A program made the position numbers and the translations under genes. Below the pieces are notes generated by a model. It ran no database searches and was not told where the DNA came from. It worked only from the letters and a program-made list of their open reading frames with translations. Shown here piece by piece: positions 45,595-54,095 of a DNA stretch of 64,000 bases (its first letter is position 1; the number at the start of each line of letters is the position of its first letter). Origin of the DNA: Thalassovita gelatinovora (GTDB taxonomy: Bacteria; Pseudomonadota; Alphaproteobacteria; Rhodobacterales; Rhodobacteraceae); assembly GCF_001458355.1 (NCBI RefSeq), contig NZ_CYSA01000019.1, positions 151,873-215,872 of the forward strand. Reading direction: 5' to 3'.

Positions 45595-46362
45595 CTAGCC
45601 TTTCCACTGTGCCATCGTGTCACGCGCGGCCTTGGCCAACATGACTACATCAATGCCCACGGCCAGAAATTGTGCGCCCCAGTCGCGGTATTCGGCGGCG
45701 ACGCCGTGGTCGACCGCAAGGATACCAGCCGCCTTGTCCGATGCCGCGATGGCGGCAATACCGTCCTTGATCACATTGCGCACAGCCTCATGGCCGGATT
45801 GCCCCGGATATCCTAAGTCCGCCGCCAAATCCGACGGCCCGATAAAGACGCCGTCGACACCGTCCACGTCAAGGATCGCGTCGAGGTTTTCCACCCCCTT
45901 GCGGGTTTCGACCTGCACCAGCAGGCAAATCTGATCATTCGCAGTTTGAATGTAATCGGGAATGTCAGAAAACCGCGAGGCGCGGGCCAATGCCGCGCCC
46001 GACCCGCGGATGCCTTCGGGCGGGTAGCGGCAGGCGCGGACCAGATCGCGCGCCTGTTCTGCCGTTTCCACCATCGGGATCAAAAGCGTCTGCGCACCGA
46101 CATCCAGCGCCTGCTTGATCAACCAGTCATTGCCGATCGGCAACCGCACCACACCCTCGGAATGTTTGCCATCGAGGATCTGCAACTGGTGCATGATCGT
46201 GCGCAGGTCGTTGGGCGCATGTTCGCCGTCGATCACCAGCCAGTCGAAATTCGCGGTGGCGAGGATTTCGGTAGCATAGGGATCGGCGAACCCGGCCCAG
46301 CAGCCATATTGCATGTCGCCCCGCTTCAGCGCGGCTTTGAAGGTGTTTTGGGGTGCGGGCAT
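45595..46362 (-). CDS. HpcH/HpaI family aldolase
   Basis: 255 residues of the class II pyruvate aldolase family (4-hydroxy-2-oxoheptanedioate aldolase / 2-dehydro-3-deoxyglucarate aldolase). Visible are DWLVIDGEHAPND (with the conserved Glu-His), LVQVETRKGVENLD (metal-binding Glu) and GVFIGPSDLAADLGYPG. It is read one base after the DDC-type decarboxylase stop, so both form one operon. That pairing suggests an aromatic amine or amino acid side-chain pathway, but the substrate is not determined. Confidence 0.88.
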   Translation of the reverse strand: MPAPQNTFKAALKRGDMQYGCWAGFADPYATEILATANFDWLVIDGEHAPNDLRTIMHQLQILDGKHSEGVVRLPIGNDWLIKQALDVGAQTLLIPMVETAEQARDLVRACRYPPEGIRGSGAALARASRFSDIPDYIQTANDQICLLVQVETRKGVENLDAILDVDGVDGVFIGPSDLAADLGYPGQSGHEAVRNVIKDGIAAIAASDKAAGILAVDHGVAAEYRDWGAQFLAVGIDVVMLAKAARDTMAQWKG

Positions 46363-46363
46363 G

Positions 46364-47779
46364 TCAGGCGTCCTTCAGTCGGTTGGCGGTTTCGACGATC
46401 ACGTCGAAGGCAGTATCGATATCATCCTGGGTACAGTCAAATTGCCCAGCCTGGAAGCGGATCACCAGTTTGCCCCCCGTCCGGGTCTGGGTCAGGTAGA
46501 TGCGGCCATCGTCGTTGATCGCGTTGATCAAGGCCAGCGTGGCGTCATCCGCATCATGCCCCTGCGGCATCCAGCGGAAGGTGAACAGCGACAACACCGG
46601 GTCGGTGACGATTTCTATATCCGGCACGGATCGCAGCCGTTCGGCCAGCGCTTGTGACCAGGTGACATGATTGCGGATCATCTGCCGCAACCCGTCCAGC
46701 CCGTAGGCGCGGATCAGGAACCACAGTTTCAGCGCCCGGAACCGGCGCCCCAAGGGCACCGACCATTCGGAATAGTTGATGATCCCATCGGCACCGTGGG
46801 TTTTCAGGTATTCCGGTTGAATCGCCAATGTGCGAGTCAGATCTTCGGGTGATTTGACGAAATGGGCCGACAGGTCGAATTGCGTCCCCAGCCATTTATG
46901 CGGGTTGAAGACGATTGAATCGGCCTTTTCCACCCCGGTCCATAAATCCCGGTATTCCGGACAGATCATCGCCGATCCGGCCCAAGCCGCATCGACATGA
47001 GTGTAAAGATCGTATTTCTTCGCAACCGCGATGGTCGCGGTCAGGTCATCACAGGCACCGGTGCCAGTGCCGCCGGTACAGGCGATCACCCCAGCGGGCA
47101 GGTATCCGGCTTGCAAATCGGCTTCGATGGCCGCGTCCAACGCTTCCGTATCCATCGAGCGCAGCGGCCCCTGGGTTGGAATACGCACCAGGTTGGCCTG
47201 ACCGATCCCGGCGATCCAGATCGCCCGATCGACCGAAGTGTGAACCTCGTTCGAACAATAGATCCTCAGGGTTTTCTGTCCCGGCAACCCGTTCGCATTA
47301 CCATCCCAGCCCAGCGCGCGTTCGCGCATCACCAACACAGCGGCCAGCGTCGCCGAGGATGCGCTGTCCTGAATGACACCGGAAAAACCCGTGGGCAGGC
47401 CCAGCGACTGGCGCAGCCAGTCCATCATCCTTGTTTCCATTTCGGTCGCCGCCGGAGAGGTCTGCCACAACATGCATTGCGGTGCCATCGCGGTGACCAG
47501 GTTGTCGGCCAGAACGGCGGCAGGCGAGGCGTTGGAGGGGAAATAGGCGAAGAAGCGGGGATGCTGCCAATGGGTGATGCCGGGCATCACGATGGCTTCG
47601 AAATCCGCAACAATATCTTCGATCGGCTGCGGTGCATCGGGGGGCGCGGCCGGAAGTTGCGCCATCACTTCGCCGGGTTTGGTCTGTGCCCGCACCGGAC
47701 GGTCGCGCAAACCGGCATGATACTGCGCGGCCCAATCCGCTGCCCATTTGCCCCATTTGGGGAACTCGCTCCAGCGCAT
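46364..47779 (-). CDS. PLP-dependent aromatic-L-amino-acid decarboxylase family
   Basis: 471 residues, group II decarboxylase (DDC/TDC type). ATG 47777-47779 has GGAGG five bases upstream. Motifs: ITHWQHPRFFAYFP near 70, QTSPAATEME, the PLP site HVDAAWAGS and lysine in NPHKWLGTQFD (about residue 300). It would decarboxylate tyrosine, tryptophan, DOPA or a related compound in the cytoplasm. It heads the operon with the HpaI-type aldolase; nested palindromes at 47796-47816 lie in its promoter region. Confidence 0.88.
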   Translation of the reverse strand: MRWSEFPKWGKWAADWAAQYHAGLRDRPVRAQTKPGEVMAQLPAAPPDAPQPIEDIVADFEAIVMPGITHWQHPRFFAYFPSNASPAAVLADNLVTAMAPQCMLWQTSPAATEMETRMMDWLRQSLGLPTGFSGVIQDSASSATLAAVLVMRERALGWDGNANGLPGQKTLRIYCSNEVHTSVDRAIWIAGIGQANLVRIPTQGPLRSMDTEALDAAIEADLQAGYLPAGVIACTGGTGTGACDDLTATIAVAKKYDLYTHVDAAWAGSAMICPEYRDLWTGVEKADSIVFNPHKWLGTQFDLSAHFVKSPEDLTRTLAIQPEYLKTHGADGIINYSEWSVPLGRRFRALKLWFLIRAYGLDGLRQMIRNHVTWSQALAERLRSVPDIEIVTDPVLSLFTFRWMPQGHDADDATLALINAINDDGRIYLTQTRTGGKLVIRFQAGQFDCTQDDIDTAFDVIVETANRLKDA

Positions 47780-47795
47780 AGACACCTCCCTAACA

Positions 47796-47816
47796 AATTA
47801 ACATGTTAATTAACAT
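47796..47816. promoter_or_regulatory. Nested palindromes, probable operator of the decarboxylase operon
   Basis: AATTAACATGTTAATT (47796-47811) is a perfect 16-bp palindrome and overlaps ATGTTAATTAACAT (47803-47816), another perfect one. They lie 17-37 bases before the decarboxylase ATG. The shape (TTAAC..GTTAA) is typical for MarR-type or related dimeric regulators. Confidence 0.6.
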
Positions 47817-47876
47817 ATGTGCCGAATGACCGGCAAGGGAAATCGACCATCCACAACCAGCGAGGTCAAGAATCAA

Positions 47877-47901
47877 AAAGCGGCCCAAGTTGGGCCGCTT
47901 T
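47877..47901 (-). terminator. Rho-independent terminator of the homogentisate operon
   Basis: An 11-bp perfect stem AAAGCGGCCCA / TGGGCCGCTTT with loop AGT, followed on the minus strand by TTGATTCTT, 25 bases after the DUF2783 stop. On the plus strand GTTTTTTT follows, so it may work both ways. Confidence 0.85.
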
Positions 47902-47926
47902 GTTTTTTTCGGCAGCGCAGGGGCTA

Positions 47927-48130
47927 CTACGTCTCTTCATTCGCCACTTGCGACGCGGCAGCCAGCGCTTCGCGCAGTACCGCGCGATCACCAATATGGT
48001 TGGCAAGGATCAGGATCAACCGCGCGTTCAGCGCGTCGCTTTCCGCCTTGCTGCGGCCTTCGTGGATGGCCAGCAATTCAGCATAGAAATCGTCGGCATT
48101 TGCGATATTGGGCGTCAGGGTCAGGGACAT
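47927..48130 (-). CDS. DUF2783 family protein
   Basis: 67 residues, all-helical, soluble. DDFYAELLAIHEGRS and NARLILILANHIGD are typical for DUF2783, a small family usually encoded beside FAD-dependent aromatic hydroxylases. The ATG is 4 bases after the monooxygenase stop, so it is a probable partner or stabiliser of that enzyme (inference). Last gene of the homogentisate operon. Confidence 0.85.
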   Translation of the reverse strand: MSLTLTPNIANADDFYAELLAIHEGRSKAESDALNARLILILANHIGDRAVLREALAAASQVANEET

Positions 48131-48134
48131 CTGC

Positions 48135-49745
48135 TTACTCCTTGCCAATGGCGCGGCGGATCGCGGCGCGGGTTGCGGCTTCGTCGAATTTTTCCCAGCG
48201 GGCGGCGACATGTTGATCCGGGCGGATCAGATAGACGGCACTTTGCGCCTCCCCAAGATAGCGTTCGGCCAAGGCCGGATCGAGCGCTTCGCTATAGAGC
48301 GACAGGCTGCCGACCTTGATCCCGCTTTCTTCCAACTCTGCTGGGGCGTCGGTATTGATCGCCATCAGGGTGAAATCGTTGCCAAGCCGCTGCAGCAGGT
48401 ATCCTTCGTCCAGCGGTGCATCGGAACAGGACGATCCCGGGCGCGACCGCTCCGGGCCACCGGGCAATGCATCGGGCGTGTTCAACGCCGAACCGTCATA
48501 GGTGCAAGGCACCGAAAGCCGGCCGGAATTGACCAGCGGACGGGCGAATTCATAATGTTCGGACAGGTCCAGAACCGCATCGCGGAATCCACGGCTGATA
48601 TCCGATTTCGGGGTAATGAAATCGGTCGAGCGCGAAGAATTGAGAATGTTCTCGTCGGCGCCATGGACCCGTTCAACGTCATAGCTGTCGAGCAGGCTTT
48701 CAGGCGCAAGCCCGTCGATCACCAGCTTGAGCTTCCAGATCAGGTTGTCGGTGTCCTGCAATCCCGAATTGGCCCCACGCGCTCCAAACGGCGACACCTG
48801 ATGCGCCGCATCACCCGCAAAGATCACCCGGTTGTGACGGAATTTTTCCATCCGGCGACACTGGAACGTATAAATAGACACCCATTCCAGATCGAATTTC
48901 ACATCGTCGCCCAACATCGCCTTCAGGCGGGGAATGACGTTTTCGGGTTTCTTTTCTTCTTCCTTGTCGATGTCCCAGCCAAGCTGCAGGTCAATCCGCC
49001 AGACCCCGTCGGGCTGTTTGTGCAGCAGCGCCGATTGTCCCTTGTTGAAGGGCGGGTCGAACCAGAACCAGCGTTCGGTGGGAAACTCGGCCTCCATGAT
49101 CACATCGGCAATCAGGAAGTTATCTTCGAAAATCCGACCGACGAAATCCAGTCCCAGCATCGACCGGATCGGCGATGCAGCACCATCGCAGGCAATCAAC
49201 CAATCTGCCTCGACCGTGTAGGGGCCTTCGGGCGTATCGATCAGAACCGTCGTGTGATCGCCCTTGTCTTCGACCTTCAGAACCTTGTTGTTTCCGCGCA
49301 ACTCGATCGACGCGCCTTCGGTTTCAAGTTCACGAAGACGGTTCAGAAGATATTCTTCGAAGTAATATTGCTGCAGGTTGATAAAGGCGGGGAATTCGTG
49401 ACCATCCTCGGGCAACAGGTTGAAATCGTAAACCTGACGGGTATCAAAGAACACCTTGCCCTGATTCCATACCACGCCTTTGTCGACCATCGGATGGCCA
49501 CAACCAAGCCGGTCCAGGATTTCCAGTGGCCGTTTGGCGAAACAGATCGCACGACTGCCCCAACTGACCTTGTCGTTGTCATCCACGACAACGACTTCTA
49601 TCCCCTGTTGCGCCAAATCGATAGCAGCGCCAAGCCCGATCGGCCCAGCGCCCACCACGACGGCCTTGTGACGCACCGGCTCCGCCACATCCTGATCGGC
49701 GCTGCGGGCATAAGGGTAGAGGGGGGTTTCGAAAATCTTGTTCAT
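48135..49745 (-). CDS. FAD-dependent aromatic monooxygenase
   Basis: 536 residues, class A flavoprotein hydroxylase of the PheA/TfdB/MhpA-like group. GGGAGGA precedes ATG 49743-49745. FAD motifs: VVGAGPIGLGAAIDLA (about 36-51), the DG motif CDGAASPIRSMLG (about 190), and GDAAHQVSPFGARGANSG (about 315). A C-terminal thioredoxin-like domain follows (about 410-536). It would hydroxylate a phenolic acid with NAD(P)H and O2. In this operon a role in forming homogentisate or a related dihydroxy acid is inferred, not shown. Confidence 0.87.
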   Translation of the reverse strand: MNKIFETPLYPYARSADQDVAEPVRHKAVVVGAGPIGLGAAIDLAQQGIEVVVVDDNDKVSWGSRAICFAKRPLEILDRLGCGHPMVDKGVVWNQGKVFFDTRQVYDFNLLPEDGHEFPAFINLQQYYFEEYLLNRLRELETEGASIELRGNNKVLKVEDKGDHTTVLIDTPEGPYTVEADWLIACDGAASPIRSMLGLDFVGRIFEDNFLIADVIMEAEFPTERWFWFDPPFNKGQSALLHKQPDGVWRIDLQLGWDIDKEEEKKPENVIPRLKAMLGDDVKFDLEWVSIYTFQCRRMEKFRHNRVIFAGDAAHQVSPFGARGANSGLQDTDNLIWKLKLVIDGLAPESLLDSYDVERVHGADENILNSSRSTDFITPKSDISRGFRDAVLDLSEHYEFARPLVNSGRLSVPCTYDGSALNTPDALPGGPERSRPGSSCSDAPLDEGYLLQRLGNDFTLMAINTDAPAELEESGIKVGSLSLYSEALDPALAERYLGEAQSAVYLIRPDQHVAARWEKFDEAATRAAIRRAIGKE

Positions 49746-49862
49746 CTGGTTCCTCCCAGCATAAGACAAATCTCTCTTGTTCCCCTGCGCCTATGGCCCA
49801 AGGGGGGTCGGGATATCCCGATCGGAACGCCCCGTGACAGGGCGTTCCCTTTGGCTCTAATC

Positions 49863-50813
49863 TCAGCCCTGCAACTGTTCCCACATTTCCAGATCGCGCT
49901 GGGCGGTCCAGATCCGCGGGGTTTCGATGCCGCGCGCTTCGTCATAAGCGCGTGCCACGTTGAACGGCAGGCAATGTTCATAAATCGCGTAATCGGCAAA
50001 TTTTGGGTCGCATTCGGCACGCACCGCGTCCCAGGCTTCCTTCAGCGATCCACCGCGCGCGGCGACGCGGGCCGCCGGGCGATAGGTGCTCGCCACGAAA
50101 TCGCGGGTGTTTTCGATCGCCGCATTGACCATTTCGGAACCGACCAAAGCATCGCCCCGGCCCGGCGCGATGGCGTCGACATCAAACCATTTGATCGCGT
50201 CAAGCGTGTCGCCCCAATCGGCGAAATGACCGTCGCCGCAATAGCAGGCCGAATGGTATTCGACGATATCGCCAGTGAACATCACGTTCTGATCGGGCAC
50301 ATGGATCACCGCATCGCCTGCGGTATGGGCACGACCCAGATGCATGATATCGACCCGGCGATTGCCTAGGTAAACAGTCATGCTGTCGCTAAACGTGGTC
50401 GTGGGGAAGGTCAGGCCGGGGATGCTTTCATGGCCTTCGAACAGACGCGGGAAGCGTTGAAATTCGCTGTCCCAGTCTTCCTGACCCCGTTCCACCACCA
50501 TACCACGCGCGGCGTCGGACATGATGATCTGCTGCGCACCGAAGGCCGAAGCCCCCAAAACACGCACCGCGTGGTAGTGGGTCAGCGCCACATGGGTGAT
50601 TGGTTTGTCGGTCACAGACCGCACACATTCGATCACCTTGTTGGCCAGCCGCGGGGTGGCCTGTGCCTCGACGATCATCACGCTGTCGTCGCCGATGATG
50701 ACGCCCGAGTTCGGGTCGCCTTCGGCGGTGAAAGCATAAAGCCCTTCCCCCACCTCGGTGAAGCTGATGGTTTTTTCGGTCATGTCCCCTTGGGACGCGA
50801 ATGCCTTGGCCAT
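49863..50813 (-). CDS. Metallo-beta-lactamase-fold protein with altered metal site
   Basis: 316 residues. The fold is clear (GVIIGDDSVMIVEAQ, LTHYHAVRVLG, GRAHTAGDAVIHVP, MFTGDIVEYHS, APGRGD). Compared with the canonical HxHxDH...H...D...H set, His79, His81, His163 and Asp182 are present, while the site-2 ligands are changed: Val83 for Asp, Arg84 for His and Arg219 for the final His. A one-metal hydrolase or a non-hydrolytic role is possible. It sits between fahA (12-base gap) and the monooxygenase, so it should act in the same aromatic pathway. Substrate unknown. Confidence 0.85.
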   Translation of the reverse strand: MAKAFASQGDMTEKTISFTEVGEGLYAFTAEGDPNSGVIIGDDSVMIVEAQATPRLANKVIECVRSVTDKPITHVALTHYHAVRVLGASAFGAQQIIMSDAARGMVVERGQEDWDSEFQRFPRLFEGHESIPGLTFPTTTFSDSMTVYLGNRRVDIMHLGRAHTAGDAVIHVPDQNVMFTGDIVEYHSACYCGDGHFADWGDTLDAIKWFDVDAIAPGRGDALVGSEMVNAAIENTRDFVASTYRPAARVAARGGSLKEAWDAVRAECDPKFADYAIYEHCLPFNVARAYDEARGIETPRIWTAQRDLEMWEQLQG

Positions 50814-50825
50814 TTTGGTATTCCT

Positions 50826-52082
50826 TTAGCGTTTGTAAGGGTCATCAAGAGCGGGCAAAACCTTTCCCACACAGGTGCCGAAACCGATGGTATATCCATC
50901 GCCCTTTGCCGCGCCTTTCAGCGTCAGCGTGTCATTGTCTTCGATGAAGCTACGGGTCTCTCCTGTGGGTAGCGTCAGCGGTTCCTTACCACCCCAGCTG
51001 AGTTCCAGAAGTGAACCGCGGCTTTCCTTGGTGGTACCGGATATGGTGCCCGATCCCAGCAGGTCGCCGGTATTCATCGGGCAACCGCTGGTGCTGTGAT
51101 GGGCCAGCTGCTGCGCGGCGGAATAATACATTTCCTTGTAATTGGTCCGCGTGATGGTGCTTTCGGTGCTGCCCTCGGGCTGCATCGTCACCTCAAGGTC
51201 GATGTCATAGAGCATCGGACCGCAATCCTTGAGATGGTCCAGCAACGCGACCTCGCGCGTCGGCGTATCGCAACGGAACGGATTCAACGCTGCCTTGGTC
51301 ACGATCCACGGACTGATCGTGGTCGCCGTCGCCTTGGCCTGGAACGGGCCCAATGGCTGATATTCCCAAGCCTGAATGTCGCGTGCCGACCAATCGTTCA
51401 ACAGCACGTAACCGAAGATGTTGTTGTCGGCTTCCTGAACCGAAATCGGCCCATCGGACGAAGTGCCGACGATGGCCCCCATCTCAAGTTCGATATCAAA
51501 ACGGCGCGATGGCAGAAAGGCAGGCATGTCATGTTCGGGCGATTTCAACTGCCCCCAGGGGCGACGCACATCGGTCCCCGACACCACCACCGACGACGCG
51601 CGGCCATTGTAACCGATCGGAATATGAAGCCAGTTCGGCGGCAGCGCGTTTTCCGGGCCGCGGAACATGGTGCCGACGTTCACCGCATGATTCTTGCCAG
51701 CATAGAAATCGGTATATTCGCTGACCGCGAAGGGCAAGTGCATCTGCGCCTCGACCATCGGAACCAGCAACGGTTCGACCGTGGCACGGTCGGCCGATCC
51801 TTCCGACAGCAGCGCGATCAGCCGTTCGCGCAGCGCGGCCCAGACGGCGGGGCCTTCTTCCATCAGTTCGTTCCAGAACGGAACGTCGAACAGCGGATAA
51901 TCGGTCAGCGCGATCAGATCTTCGGACTCGGCCGCGGTCACGTCAAAGATCATGTCGCCGATCGCGACGCCGCAGCGCGGATCGCCGTCTTCGGTCGAGA
52001 ACACGCCATAGGGCAGGTTGTTCAGCGGGAAAGGGTGGTTGGCGTCGTTGGCGCTGTCCACCCAGGATTTCATCAGGGTCAT
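50826..52082 (-). CDS. fahA: Fumarylacetoacetase
   Basis: 418 residues, normal length. It has an SH3-like N-terminal domain and a catalytic FAH domain with YTDFYAGKNHAVNVG, ELEMGAIVG, LLNDWSARDIQAWEYQPLGPFQAK and GDLLGSGTISG. It hydrolyses fumarylacetoacetate to fumarate and acetoacetate, the last step of tyrosine/homogentisate breakdown. It follows hmgA by 64 bases in the same direction. Confidence 0.96.
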   Translation of the reverse strand: MTLMKSWVDSANDANHPFPLNNLPYGVFSTEDGDPRCGVAIGDMIFDVTAAESEDLIALTDYPLFDVPFWNELMEEGPAVWAALRERLIALLSEGSADRATVEPLLVPMVEAQMHLPFAVSEYTDFYAGKNHAVNVGTMFRGPENALPPNWLHIPIGYNGRASSVVVSGTDVRRPWGQLKSPEHDMPAFLPSRRFDIELEMGAIVGTSSDGPISVQEADNNIFGYVLLNDWSARDIQAWEYQPLGPFQAKATATTISPWIVTKAALNPFRCDTPTREVALLDHLKDCGPMLYDIDLEVTMQPEGSTESTITRTNYKEMYYSAAQQLAHHSTSGCPMNTGDLLGSGTISGTTKESRGSLLELSWGGKEPLTLPTGETRSFIEDNDTLTLKGAAKGDGYTIGFGTCVGKVLPALDDPYKR

Positions 52083-52146
52083 TCGCGTTTCCTTTTTGCA
52101 CGGGCGGTAGGACGTTGCCCACCGGCCACGTTCATTTCTTGCCCGG

Positions 52147-53508
52147 TTATTTCTTACCCGGCGTACCGTCGAATTTCTTTTCGATATCCGACCAGCAATC
52201 GATGTAATCGTCCTGTAGCGGCGCTTCTTTCGCGGCGAATGCCGTCAGGTGCTGCGGGAAGCGGGTTTCGAACATGAAACTCATGGTATTTTCAAGCTTT
52301 TCAGCCTTCAGATCGGCGTTCGACGCGCCTTCAAAGGCGTTCTTGTCCGGTCCGTGCGGCAGCATCATGTTGTGCAGGCTCATGCCGCCGGGAATGAAGC
52401 CCTGTGGTTTGGCGTCATACTGACCGTAAATGTTGCCCATCAGTTCCGACATGATGTTCTTGTGATACCATGGCGGGCGGAAGGTGTCTTCGGCAACCAT
52501 CCAGCGTTCACGGAACAGCACGAAATCGATATTGGCAGTGCCCGGCACGCCGGACGCGGCGGTCAGCACAGTGAAAATCGATGGATCAGGATGATCGAAC
52601 AAGATCGACCCGACCGGGCAATAGGTCCGCAGATCGTATTTCACCGGGGCGTAATTACCATGCCATGCAACCACGTCGAGCGGCGAATGACCGATCTTCG
52701 TTTCATGGAACTGACCGCACCATTTGATCGTCACGATCGAGTCTGCATCTCGGTCTTCGAACGCCGCCACCGGCGTTTTGAAATCGCGCCGGTTCGCCAT
52801 GCAGTTGGCGCCGATTGGTCCGCGCCCCGGCAATTCGAATTTCTGACCGTAGTTTTCACAGACAAAGCCACGGCAGGGGCCTTCCAATACCTCGACCCGG
52901 TACAGCAATCCGCGCGGTAGGATGGCGATTTCCTTCGGTTCCAGATCGATGATCCCCAGTTCGGTACAAAACCGCAACCGGCCCTCCTGAGGCACCACCA
53001 GAAGTTCGGAATCGGCGGAATAGAAATAGCTGTCGACCATCGAATCCGTGACCAGATAGATATGGCTCGCCATGCCGACTTGGGTATTCACATCCCCTGC
53101 GGTCGTCATCGTGCGCATCCCGGTCAGCCATGTCTGACCGGTGTCGGACACCGGCACCGGGTCCCAGCGATACTGGCCCAGTGAAATCACGTCGGGATCG
53201 ACATTGGGCGCCGATTTCCAATAGGGCAGTTCGATCTTTTCATAGCGATGCGAATGCTTGACCGAAGGCCGGATACGATAACACCAAGTGCGTTCGTTTT
53301 GATGGCTGGGCGCGGTGAAAGCTGTTCCCGAAAGCTGTTCACCGTAAAGACCATAATCGCATTTCTGCGGGCTGTTCATGCCCTGCGGCAATGCACCGGG
53401 CAGTGCTTCGGTTTCGAAGTCGTTGCCAAAACCCGGCATATAGCCGGGGGTGGTCCCTGCAGGGGTCGGAGCCTGCACGAAAGCGTGCGGTTTCGTCTGG
53501 TGATTCAT
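52147..53508 (-). CDS. hmgA: Homogentisate 1,2-dioxygenase
   Basis: 453 residues. The N-terminus [19 protein letters not shown] and the iron-ligand region with [14 protein letters not shown] and [15 protein letters not shown] are diagnostic. It opens the ring of homogentisate to maleylacetoacetate. First gene of a minus-strand operon (hmgA-fahA-MBL-monooxygenase-DUF2783), divergent from the MarR gene; the 69-base spacer holds a 21-bp dyad. Confidence 0.97.
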   Translation of the reverse strand: MNHQTKPHAFVQAPTPAGTTPGYMPGFGNDFETEALPGALPQGMNSPQKCDYGLYGEQLSGTAFTAPSHQNERTWCYRIRPSVKHSHRYEKIELPYWKSAPNVDPDVISLGQYRWDPVPVSDTGQTWLTGMRTMTTAGDVNTQVGMASHIYLVTDSMVDSYFYSADSELLVVPQEGRLRFCTELGIIDLEPKEIAILPRGLLYRVEVLEGPCRGFVCENYGQKFELPGRGPIGANCMANRRDFKTPVAAFEDRDADSIVTIKWCGQFHETKIGHSPLDVVAWHGNYAPVKYDLRTYCPVGSILFDHPDPSIFTVLTAASGVPGTANIDFVLFRERWMVAEDTFRPPWYHKNIMSELMGNIYGQYDAKPQGFIPGGMSLHNMMLPHGPDKNAFEGASNADLKAEKLENTMSFMFETRFPQHLTAFAAKEAPLQDDYIDCWSDIEKKFDGTPGKK

Positions 53509-53541
53509 GGCGCGTCCTCCTTTTCGCTTGTCCTGTTAATA

Positions 53542-53562
53542 GTTGTTTTTGTAACTAACAAC
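53542..53562. promoter_or_regulatory. Dyad operator between hmgA and marR
   Basis: GTTGTT-N9-AACAAC, a 21-bp dyad in the divergent hmgA/marR spacer. Position and size fit binding of the MarR dimer, controlling both promoters. Confidence 0.6.
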
Positions 53563-53577
53563 CAAAGGAGCCAGAAA

Positions 53578-54015
53578 ATGACAGAAAAAGATGATTTCGA
53601 TTTGCAGAATTTCCTGCCCTATCTTTTAAACCAAGCCGCCGAAGAAAGCAGCCTTGCCTTTCAACAGGTTTACAAAGACCGCTACGGGATGCTCAGAACC
53701 GAATGGCGGGTACTGTTTCATCTCGGTATCTATGGCCGGATGACAGCCAAGGAAATCGGCACGCGGTCCAAGATGCATAAAACCAAGATCAGCCGCGCCG
53801 TGGCGCGGCTTGGTGAACGCCGCTTCCTGACCCGTCAACAGGACATCAAGGATCGGCGTCTGGAATATTTGGAACTGACCCATCTGGGCCGAACCGCTTA
53901 TCACGATCTGCTGACCGTGGCCCAAACCTATGATAACAGGTTGTCGGCCAGCCTGAGCCCGGACGAAAACAAGGTATTGCGCCAAGTGTTGCGCAAATTG
54001 GCCAAGATGGGTTGA
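53578..54015 (+). CDS. MarR family transcriptional regulator
   Basis: 145 residues. ATG 53578 follows AAAGGAG by 8 bases. The winged-helix part (LRTEWRVLFHLGIYGRMTAKEIGTRSKMHKTKISRAVARLGERRFLTRQQDIKDRR) has the DxR wing typical of MarR. It is divergent from hmgA and probably represses the homogentisate operon and itself, released by a pathway intermediate; this is the usual logic for such pairs but is inferred here. Confidence 0.92.
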   Translation: MTEKDDFDLQNFLPYLLNQAAEESSLAFQQVYKDRYGMLRTEWRVLFHLGIYGRMTAKEIGTRSKMHKTKISRAVARLGERRFLTRQQDIKDRRLEYLELTHLGRTAYHDLLTVAQTYDNRLSASLSPDENKVLRQVLRKLAKMG

Positions 54016-54072
54016 CCCCCGTGGTCGACCTGCGGACCAAAGAAACCGCCGAAGGTCTCCGTCCGGAATGAC

Positions 54073-54095
54073 CGCCGGATCTCAGAAATCCGGCG
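54073..54095. terminator. Hairpin between convergent marR and mipZ
   Basis: An 8-bp perfect stem CGCCGGAT / ATCCGGCG with a 7-base loop, overlapping the mipZ stop codon. No clear T-run follows on either strand, so termination is only likely. Confidence 0.4.

Noticed and set aside
48108..50369. A very long plus-strand open frame opposite the monooxygenase and MBL genes
   Set aside because: It is an antisense shadow caused by high GC at third positions; its translation is low-complexity, Arg/His/Gln-rich, and the minus-strand genes have clear motifs.
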